From Rikenellaceae bacterium (GTDB lineage: Bacteria; Bacteroidota; Bacteroidia; Bacteroidales; Rikenellaceae), in the NCBI GenBank assembly GCA_017936385.1, contig JAGBFQ010000008.1, positions 1-42,047 on the forward strand: a stretch of 42,047 nucleotides of DNA. Direction: 5' to 3'. The notes below the pieces were generated by a model. That model had not been told where the DNA came from. It saw nothing but the letters and a program-made list of their open reading frames with translations, and did not search any database. How positions within the stretch are numbered: the first letter of the stretch is position 1; each line of letters opens with the position of its first letter. A program made the position numbers and the translations under genes. Below are positions 35,542-42,047 of this stretch, piece by piece.

Positions 35542-35577
35542 TTTGGGGTAGTGTTCCACGTGGAACACTACCCCAAA
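35542..35577. other. parS-like site 1 within a 36-bp perfect palindrome
   Basis: TGTTCCACGTGGAACA (35552-35567) matches the ParB-binding parS consensus with its CACGTG core. It is embedded in a perfectly symmetrical stretch extended on both sides by GGGGTAG/CTACCCC and AAA/TTT. It may also terminate the lipoprotein transcript, whose stop lies 25 bp upstream. Confidence 0.75.
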
Positions 35578-35630
35578 TTCATTTACAATCACATATTAAT
35601 CAACTCATTAACTTCACTACCCCCACACAA

Positions 35631-35646
35631 TGTTCTACGTGGAACA
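35631..35646. other. parS-like site 2
   Basis: TGTTCTACGTGGAACA differs from the perfect palindrome at one base. It lies 79 bp from site 1. Confidence 0.6.
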
Positions 35647-35707
35647 TTACTCAAAGTTTTGTAATAAAACAAAACAAAGGGGCGATTCATACGAGAACCA
35701 CCCCCTT

Positions 35708-35723
35708 TGTTCCACGTGGAACA
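35708..35723. other. parS-like site 3
   Basis: TGTTCCACGTGGAACA, a perfect palindrome, is 77 bp from site 2 and 5 bp from the mnmG stop. Just before it, AACAAAGGGG (35673-35682) and CCCCTTTGTT (35702-35711) form a second inverted repeat. Confidence 0.75.
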
Positions 35724-35728
35724 ATCAA

Positions 35729-37621
35729 CTATCGACCGAAGTAAACCAACAAAACATTGATATCGGCAGGCGAAACACCCGGAATGCGCGACGCCTCACC
35801 AATGGTCGAAGGACGTATCCGTGTCAACTTCTGACGAGCCTCCATGGTCAACGACTGCATCGATGCAAAGTCGAAATCGGCAGGAATGAATATATTTTCG
35901 AGCCTGTGCAACTTTGCGGCAATTAGCTTTTCGCGCTCAATATATCCACGGTACTTTATCAAAATCTCGACCTCCGATTGCGCCTCCTGAGAAATCTCAT
36001 TGGCCACTATAAACTCGCGGAGCGACTCAACACATCCAACAAGACCCGAAAGTGTCACTTCGCCACGCGCAAGAACAAAATCCAACTTACGCGACTGTAA
36101 AATCGGAGCCGAACCGACCGATTCTAAATAAGCCGAAATTTCGCTCGGAGCGACACTCTGCCCGTGCATGAAATTTTTAAGCAATTCTACGGCCGATTTT
36201 TTTTGCTCAAAAAACGCAGCTCTCTCGGCCGTTACAAGACCTATTTCGATTCCGACAGGAGTCAAACGCGCATCGGCATTATCTTGTCGGAGCAGAATTC
36301 GATATTCAGCACGGCTGGTGAACATACGATACGGCTCGTCGACACCCTTAGTCACAAGGTCATCAATCAGCACACCAATGTAGGCTTGGTCGCGGTGCAG
36401 TACCAGAGGTTGCTCGCCCATACGGCGGCGGTGGGCGTTGATACCAGCCATGAGTCCTTGTGCGGCAGCCTCCTCGTAGCCCGTGGTTCCGTTGATTTGG
36501 CCCGCGAAGTAGAGTCCGTCGACAAGTTTGGTTTCGAGCGAATGGAACAGTTGCGTTGGCGGGAAATAGTCATACTCGATGGCATAGCCCGGGCGATAGA
36601 TATGCACATTCTCCATTCCCGGTATTTGCTGTAAAGCAGCCACTTGCACCTGCCACGGAAGCGACGACGAGAAGCCGTTCAGATACATTTCGTGGGTATC
36701 GCGGCCCTCGGGTTCGAGGAAAAGTTGGTGAGAGTCCTTGCCCGCAAAGGTGCGCAATTTGTCCTCGATACTCGGGCAATAGCGCGGTCCCACGCCACGT
36801 ATTGTACCATTAAAAAGAGGCGAATCCGCGAATCCCGTGCGCAGTGTATCGTGCACCTCGCTCGAGGTATAAACCAGGTAGCAAGGCAACTGATTTTCGA
36901 CCGCCGAGGTGGTTGGCAGGAACGAGAATTTAGCCGGTTGCGGGTCGCCATATTGTGGTTCCAGAGCATCAAAATTGACCGTTCGGGCGTCGATTCTGAC
37001 GGGAGTTCCCGTCTTCATACGCCCCACCTCGAAGCCTATCTCGCGCAGTTTTTCGCTCACTCCATGCGATGCGGCGTCACCTGCTCGACCACCCTCGGCC
37101 GACGAGCGTCCGACGTGCATCAAGCCACCCAGAAAAGTGCCATTTGTGAGTATCACAGCGTCAGCCGTAAACTCCACACCGAAGGCTGTACGAACACCTC
37201 GAATGTGCGGTTTTTGGTTCTCTTTTCGCTCCTCGTCAAAGAGCAAATCAACCACGCTATCCTGCCACAAATAGAGGTTAGGGGTATTCTCGAGCGTCTG
37301 GCGCCAAAGAGCCGAAAAAAGCGCCTTATCACACTGCGCACGAGGGCTCCACATAGCCGCGCCCTTCGACAGATTGAGCATGCGGAATTGGATGGTTGCG
37401 CGGTCTGTTATCACGCCCATCTGGCCACCCAGCGCGTCAATTTCGCGCACTATCTGCCCCTTGGCCACGCCTCCCACAGCAGGGTTACACGACATCGAGG
37501 CAAATTTTGTCATATCCATGGTAATCAGCAGTGTGCGCGAGCCGAGGTTGGCCGACGCAGCAGCAGCCTCACATCCCGCGTGGCCACCACCCACTACTAT
37601 CACGTCATAGTTCGTTGTCAT
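35729..37621 (-). CDS. mnmG: tRNA uridine-5-carboxymethylaminomethyl modification enzyme MnmG (GidA)
   Basis: This 630-residue FAD protein works with MnmE to modify the wobble uridine of certain tRNAs. The dinucleotide-binding start is VVGGGHAGCEAAAASANLGSRT. The signature SCNPAVGGVAKGQIVREIDALGG (44-66) and the C-terminal domain ending TIGEASRIPGVSPADINVLLVYFGR are clear. Length is full. It follows ybeY by 22 bp and is followed by the parS-like cluster. mnmG is often close to the replication origin and parAB in bacteria, which agrees with those sites. Confidence 0.97.
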   Translation of the reverse strand: MTTNYDVIVVGGGHAGCEAAAASANLGSRTLLITMDMTKFASMSCNPAVGGVAKGQIVREIDALGGQMGVITDRATIQFRMLNLSKGAAMWSPRAQCDKALFSALWRQTLENTPNLYLWQDSVVDLLFDEERKENQKPHIRGVRTAFGVEFTADAVILTNGTFLGGLMHVGRSSAEGGRAGDAASHGVSEKLREIGFEVGRMKTGTPVRIDARTVNFDALEPQYGDPQPAKFSFLPTTSAVENQLPCYLVYTSSEVHDTLRTGFADSPLFNGTIRGVGPRYCPSIEDKLRTFAGKDSHQLFLEPEGRDTHEMYLNGFSSSLPWQVQVAALQQIPGMENVHIYRPGYAIEYDYFPPTQLFHSLETKLVDGLYFAGQINGTTGYEEAAAQGLMAGINAHRRRMGEQPLVLHRDQAYIGVLIDDLVTKGVDEPYRMFTSRAEYRILLRQDNADARLTPVGIEIGLVTAERAAFFEQKKSAVELLKNFMHGQSVAPSEISAYLESVGSAPILQSRKLDFVLARGEVTLSGLVGCVESLREFIVANEISQEAQSEVEILIKYRGYIEREKLIAAKLHRLENIFIPADFDFASMQSLTMEARQKLTRIRPSTIGEASRIPGVSPADINVLLVYFGR

Positions 37622-37643
37622 CTGTATGTAATTGATTAACAGT

Positions 37644-38075
37644 TTATTCTATCGTTTGGCGCAGAGCAAGGTATTTGTCCTCCGTGGCGTGCATCAGGCT
37701 CTCCTCGTCGGGGGTTTTATCCTTATACCCGCACAGGTGCAACAGGCCGTGAACCACCACACGATAAATCTCCTCGCGCGGGTCGGTACCCAGTTTCTGC
37801 GCGTTATCCTCCACCGTCTCGGGGTCGATGAACACATCTCCACTTGCCACGCGGCGTTCATAGTCCGTATAGTCGAAGGTGATAATATCCGTAAAATAGT
37901 CGTGGCCAACGTACTGCACATTCATCGCGCGGTGATACTCCGAACCACAGAAAATGTAGTTCATCGCACCCAAACGAAAGCCCTCACTCTCGGCCACAGC
38001 ACGCAACCACCGAGCCGTACGCATCTTCTCCGGCAAACGGTAATCACTCTGCTCTGTATAATATCTTACTGCCAT
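37644..38075 (-). CDS. ybeY: Endoribonuclease YbeY (16S rRNA maturation)
   Basis: This 143-residue protein is a YbeY metalloendoribonuclease, involved in rRNA 3'-end maturation and ribosome quality control. The zinc motif is HGLLHLCGYKD: H109 and H113 are present, but the third position, usually His, is Asp119. The same HLCGYKDKT form is common in this phylum, so activity is probably kept with altered ligation; that is inference. Partner gene mnmG follows. Its start is followed upstream by the repeat R6. Confidence 0.93.
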   Translation of the reverse strand: MAVRYYTEQSDYRLPEKMRTARWLRAVAESEGFRLGAMNYIFCGSEYHRAMNVQYVGHDYFTDIITFDYTDYERRVASGDVFIDPETVEDNAQKLGTDPREEIYRVVVHGLLHLCGYKDKTPDEESLMHATEDKYLALRQTIE

Positions 38076-38106
38076 AGTTTTTCAAATTCACAATTCACGA
38101 TTGTTT

Positions 38107-38150
38107 GTTATGTACTTTTTGGCCATCAAAAAGGTGGCATAGCCACTTTG
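38107..38150. repeat. Extra terminal hairpin module preceding R6
   Basis: GTACTTTTTGGCCATCAAAA is followed by a GGTGGCATAGCCACTTTGG hairpin, the same short module as near R1 and R5. Confidence 0.7.
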
Positions 38151-38662
38151 GTTATATGTACTTTTTGAACGTTCAAAAAGTACCAAAAAAACGGCCGCAG
38201 ACCGGCGGGTGAGAAACTCCGTTTCTCTGAATTTTGTGTAGTATGTGTGATTTTGTTGATGTGGCAATGCCATCGTTGGCATTTTTCGGCTATTTGTAGG
38301 TGTGACCTCACAAACAAGTTTGCAGGTCACACCTACAAACATCCGATACATCCCTGCGGGATGCAGTACCTCATCAGCAAAATCTCTCGCACGCCAAACT
38401 TTCACAGAACCGCTGTAACTCACATCTGCCACGCAAGCGTTTGGAATGGCATTTTACCTAAACATACCTATTGTTAGTAAGTTAGGTAGGTTGTGCGTTA
38501 AGGTGTTTAGAGGTTATTCTATTTGAATCCTCAACTGAATCAAAATCTATCGCATCCGTCTTACTAAATCCTACCTATATCCCCGCGTGGGATATAGGTA
38601 GGATTTATTCCGCCGGTCTGCGGGTCGTTTTTGGTTCTTTTGTCGATACAAAAGAACATAAC
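38150..38662 (+). repeat. Dispersed structured repeat, copy R6
   Basis: This full copy lies between polA and ybeY. The left end has TACTTTTTGAACGTTCAAAA and ACGGCCGCAGACCGGCGGG. Hairpin 1 (about 38290-38340) has arms with TTTGTAGGTGTGACCT, as in R1, while copies R4, R5 and R7 carry a different but equally self-complementary sequence here. Hairpin 2 (38565-38607) has arms TAAATCCTACCTATATCCC and its exact complement, quite unlike the other copies. The TATATTTG box is missing (CTATTTG instead). No gene is supported inside. Confidence 0.87.
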
Positions 38663-38666
38663 CCCT

Positions 38667-41531
38667 CTAATGCGCCTCTAACCAATTATGGCCCACGCCT
38701 GCTTCGGCGGGGAGTGTGACGCGCAGTTGAGCCACACCTTGCATGGTTTCGGTTACTATGCGACGCACGGTATCGACCTCGCTGCGCAGTGTGTCGATGA
38801 CTATTTCGTCGTGCACCTGAAGAATCATCTTCGAGCGCAGCCCCTCGGCACGGAAACGGCGATGAACCTCAATCATTGCCAGCTTCATAATGTCGGCGGC
38901 ACTACCCTGCAAAGGTGCATTGATAGCATTTCTTTCGGCAAGTCCGCGAGCCACGGCGTTGCGCGAGTTGATGTCGGCCAACGTGCGTCGACGGCCGAAA
39001 AGCGTGGTGACATAACCCCTTTCGCGGGCCTCGGTCACGACCCTATCCATGTACTCCTTGACCCCCGGGTACGAGCGGAAATAGCCGTCAATAAGCTCTT
39101 TGGCCTCGGTACGTGATATACCCAGACGTTGTGCCAGACCGAATGCCGAGATGCCGTAGATGATACCAAAGTTGGCTGTTTTGGCACGTCGTCGTTCGTC
39201 GGAACTCACCTCGTCTATTGCCTTGCCCGCGATGCGTGCGGCTGTTGCGGTGTGGATATCCTCGCCACGGCTGAAAGCCTCGCACAGAGCCTGGTCGGCA
39301 CTCAGGTGAGCCATCAAACGCAGTTCCACCTGACTATAATCGGCCGACAGCAGTACGTGGTCGGCATCGCGTGCCACAAAGGCGGCACGAATCGGGCGAC
39401 CCAGTTCATCGCGGATGGGAATGTTCTGGAGATTGGGGTTGGTCGACGAAAGTCGTCCCGTAGCCGTAACAGCTTGGTTGTAGGAAGTATGTATTCGCCC
39501 CGTGACGGTATTGACCAACTTCGGAAGTGCCTCGACGTAGGTCGAAAGCAGTTTTTTGAGTCCACGGTATTCGAGAATCATCGGAATTATGGGGTGTCGT
39601 CCGGCCAGCGATTGCAGGTACTCTTCGTCCGTGGAGTACTGTTTTGTTTTGGTTTTACGCGGCTTGGGGTCGACTTTCAAGCGTTCGAACAGCACCTCAC
39701 CCAACTGGCGCGACGAGTTAACATTCAGTTCGGGCGTCTCGGCCAGCGTGCGAATCTGCTCCTCGATGGCGTCCATTGCGCCCGTAAGTTCAACGGCGTA
39801 GGCAGCCAGCGACTCCGAGTCGATGCGCACACCCTCCCACTCCATATCGGCCAAAACATCAATTAATGGCTCCTCGACCGTGCGGTAGAGTTGCTCGAAA
39901 CCTTCGGCAACGACCCTCGGCCACAACACCTCTTTGAGTTGCAGCGTAATGTCGGCGTCCTCGGCTGCGTATTCGGCAATGGCACTCACGGCCACGCGGT
40001 CCATTGTGAGCTGTCGGGCACCCGAACCTATGAGAGTGGTTATCTCTATGGGGTCGTAGTTGAGCAGCATACGCGACATGTAGTTCATCGAGTGTCGGCT
40101 CTCGGCGTCGAGCAGATAGTGCAGAATCATGGTGTCGAGTTTGAAGCCTCGCACCTCAACGCCGTAACGTCGCAACCAAAGCAGGTCAAATTTGATATTT
40201 TGTCCCACCTTGACTACTTTGTCATCTTCCATGGCGGGACGCAAAATTTCGAGCCTTTTTGCGGCGTTATCGGGCGTTATCGGGATGTAGTAGGCGTGGT
40301 GAGGCTCCAAAGCAACGGAAACGCCCACCAAACGGTCATTCCACAGGTCGAAACCCGAAGTCTCGGTATCAAAAGCAAACTCCCCGCACGACGATATTCG
40401 CGTCGCAAGAGCCGCCAGCGACTCCTCGTCATCGACAACCACATATTCGTGCTCCACGGTGGCGGCACTCTGCATCTCAACAACCGAAAAAAGGTCGCCC
40501 ATGGCAGTCGTTTCGACACTCGGTGCGGGTTTCGACGCAGATTTCGAAGATGCGGGCTGTTCCTCGCCAAACAGCGAAGTCTGAGTCGGCGTCGACACCT
40601 CGGCCGCAACCTGCGCCGCACGCGCGCACTCCTCACAGCCCGAAGCACGGAACGGCGAATAGGGCACCGTATCCATCTCATGGAGAAAACGAGCAAAACC
40701 CAACTCCGTGAACAACACCCGCAACTCCTCGCTATCGGGGGCACACATCCTCAACTCCTCGGGCAGGAAATCCACGGGAACATCCCTATCAATGGTCACC
40801 AAGCGTTTGGCCAACATCAACTGTTCGCGGTTGTTCTCTATCGAGGTACGTTGTTTTGGGGTCAGTTCGTCCAAGTGTTCGAGAATCTGCTCCACCGTGC
40901 CGTATTTGTTCACCAGCTTGATGGCCCCCTTCTCGCCAATGCCCGGAACTCCAGGGACATTGTCCGACGCATCGCCCATAAGTGCCAGAATATCAATAAC
41001 CAAACGCGGGTCGTCGAAACCATAGTGAGCACGTATGCCCCCGCAATCGACAATCTCGACACCCTCGTCACCCTTGGCCGGCTTATACATCACCGAGCGC
41101 GGACCTACCAACTGTCCATAATCCTTGTCGGGAGTCACCATGTTCACGTCAAAACCACAATCCGAAGCCTTACGCGACAGCGTGCCAATCACATCGTCCG
41201 CCTCAAAACCCTCGACCTCCAACACGGGAATACACATAGCCTTCAGTATACGCTTAATATAAGGAACCGCCGCCACAATATCCTCGGGCGTGGCACTTCG
41301 ATTGGCCTTATACTCGGGGTACAACTCGTGTCGAAAGTTACCCCCCTTAGGGTCGAAAGCAACACCCAAATAGTCGGGCTTCTCACGCACAATCATGTCA
41401 CGCACAAACTTTACAAACCCAAATATAGGCGATGTATTCAACCCCGCCGCATTTCGCATCGGACGATTGATGAACGCATAATAACTGCGAAATATCAACG
41501 CATAAGCGTCAACCAAAAAAAGTTTTGCCAT
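38667..41531 (-). CDS. polA: DNA polymerase I
   Basis: This 954-residue polymerase has all three domains: a 5' nuclease (1-290, with GFEADDVIG, TPDKDYGQL, GDASDNVPGVPGIGEKGA), a 3'-5' exonuclease (about 360-560) and a family A polymerase (560-954, with DYSQVELRLMAHLS, RRRAKTANFGIIYG and VHDEIV). The proofreading site is intact: DTETSG (388-393), GQNIKFDLLW and YAAEDADITL, so this is a proofreading-competent form. A Ser/Ala/Pro-rich linker (about 290-355) follows the nuclease. I use ATG 41531; the extra upstream codons fall in repeat R7. Each end is flanked by a repeat copy. Confidence 0.97.
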   Translation of the reverse strand: MAKLFLVDAYALIFRSYYAFINRPMRNAAGLNTSPIFGFVKFVRDMIVREKPDYLGVAFDPKGGNFRHELYPEYKANRSATPEDIVAAVPYIKRILKAMCIPVLEVEGFEADDVIGTLSRKASDCGFDVNMVTPDKDYGQLVGPRSVMYKPAKGDEGVEIVDCGGIRAHYGFDDPRLVIDILALMGDASDNVPGVPGIGEKGAIKLVNKYGTVEQILEHLDELTPKQRTSIENNREQLMLAKRLVTIDRDVPVDFLPEELRMCAPDSEELRVLFTELGFARFLHEMDTVPYSPFRASGCEECARAAQVAAEVSTPTQTSLFGEEQPASSKSASKPAPSVETTAMGDLFSVVEMQSAATVEHEYVVVDDEESLAALATRISSCGEFAFDTETSGFDLWNDRLVGVSVALEPHHAYYIPITPDNAAKRLEILRPAMEDDKVVKVGQNIKFDLLWLRRYGVEVRGFKLDTMILHYLLDAESRHSMNYMSRMLLNYDPIEITTLIGSGARQLTMDRVAVSAIAEYAAEDADITLQLKEVLWPRVVAEGFEQLYRTVEEPLIDVLADMEWEGVRIDSESLAAYAVELTGAMDAIEEQIRTLAETPELNVNSSRQLGEVLFERLKVDPKPRKTKTKQYSTDEEYLQSLAGRHPIIPMILEYRGLKKLLSTYVEALPKLVNTVTGRIHTSYNQAVTATGRLSSTNPNLQNIPIRDELGRPIRAAFVARDADHVLLSADYSQVELRLMAHLSADQALCEAFSRGEDIHTATAARIAGKAIDEVSSDERRRAKTANFGIIYGISAFGLAQRLGISRTEAKELIDGYFRSYPGVKEYMDRVVTEARERGYVTTLFGRRRTLADINSRNAVARGLAERNAINAPLQGSAADIMKLAMIEVHRRFRAEGLRSKMILQVHDEIVIDTLRSEVDTVRRIVTETMQGVAQLRVTLPAEAGVGHNWLEAH

Positions 41532-41545
41532 TTTTTTCTTTCTTT

Positions 41546-42047
41546 TATTATGTACTTTTTGAACCATCAAAAAGTACCAAAAAATGGGGCGCAGACCGCC
41601 GGGTGAGAAACTTCGTTTCTCTAAATTTTTGTATGTGGGCGATTTTGTTGATGGGGCAATGCCATCGTTGGCATTTTATCGTATATTTGTGATTACGCCC
41701 TCGCAAACAAGCTTGCGGGTCGCAATCCCAAACATCCGATACATCCCTGCGGGATGTCGCACCTCATCAGCAAAATCTCTCGCATGTCAAACTTTCACAG
41801 AACCGCTGTGGCTAACAGCTGCCACGCAAGCGTTTGGAATGGCATTTTACCTAAACACACCTATTGTTGGTAAGTTAGGTAGGTTGTGAGGTTAAGGTGT
41901 TTAGAGGTTTTTCTATTTGAAACGTCAACTGAATCAAAAATCTGTCGCATCCGTGGTTCTTATAACTACTCTGCATATACCCCGCGTGGGTATATGCAGA
42001 GTAGTTAAACCCCCGGTCTGCGGGTCATTTTTTGGTTCTTTTTGATG
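41546..42047 (+). repeat. Dispersed structured repeat, copy R7 (cut by the window end)
   Basis: This copy starts 15 bp upstream of the polA ATG (on the minus strand) and continues to the last base, which falls inside its right terminal hairpin. Hairpin 1 is at about 41686-41733, the TATATTTG box at 41682-41689, and the variable hairpin at 41964-42006, whose arms are the same as in R1. No gene is supported inside; a 101-residue frame seen here is repeat sequence. Confidence 0.85.

Noticed and set aside
1-42047. CRISPR array, tRNA or rRNA genes
   Set aside because: No regularly spaced direct repeats with spacers and no cloverleaf or rRNA motifs were recognised by eye.

Overview
The window looks like chromosome of a strictly host-associated or anaerobic Bacteroidota member, most likely order Bacteroidales and possibly Alistipes/Rikenellaceae-like. 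The evidence is the Bacteroidota -7 promoter box (TAnnTTTG) ahead of several genes, weak Shine-Dalgarno sequences, short lipoprotein and AQ-type signal peptides, and protein families typical of the phylum such as the BT_3928-like DoxX/MauE protein and PepSY-like lipoproteins. The genus is a guess. No tRNA, rRNA, CRISPR array, transposase or phage gene was seen.

Layout. Positions 0.6-11.6 kb on the minus strand carry housekeeping genes: clcA-like, dprA and tatD in one overlapping operon, then trpS, ddl, a three-gene sulfur/homocysteine cassette (COG1900, NIL-ferredoxin, UPF0280) and a membrane-anchored MurF-like ligase with an alpha/beta hydrolase. Positions 12.5-19.2 kb on the plus strand carry a lipoprotein, tmk, a DoxX-like membrane protein, a small secreted protein, rplU-rpmA, a small predicted outer-membrane barrel and a DeoR-type regulator paired with nadA. 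Positions 19.2-34.5 kb on the minus strand hold a co-directional block read from right to left: TolC/HlyD/two ABC-2 permeases (efflux), an outer-membrane porin-like protein, ureA-ureB-ureC-ureE-ureF-ureG-ureD, a urea channel, and a nickel ECF-type importer (CbiMN fusion, CbiQ, CbiO). Together these could bring in urea and nickel, mature urease and release ammonia for nitrogen supply or acid defence. Positions 34.7-41.5 kb carry a PepSY-like lipoprotein, a cluster of three parS-like palindromes, mnmG, ybeY and polA.

The most unusual content is not protein coding. A family of roughly 510-bp structured repeats occurs five times at high identity (about 16-525, 9539-10050, 31568-32078, 38150-38662, 41546-end), with two reduced relatives around trpS (4340-4535, 5559-5883). 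Each full copy has about 50-bp terminal inverted repeats, which themselves fold into hairpins. Inside is a string of hairpins. Two of these differ strongly in primary sequence between copies while both arms stay complementary, so structure appears to be conserved rather than sequence. Several copies also hold a TATATTTG box directed toward a terminator-like right end. I treat this as a candidate undescribed mobile structured element or repeated RNA gene.

A second non-coding signal is the trio of near-perfect TGTTCCACGTGGAACA sites, spaced 79 and 77 bp, next to the 3' end of mnmG. This suggests a chromosome-partition (ParB) locus and therefore proximity to the replication origin.
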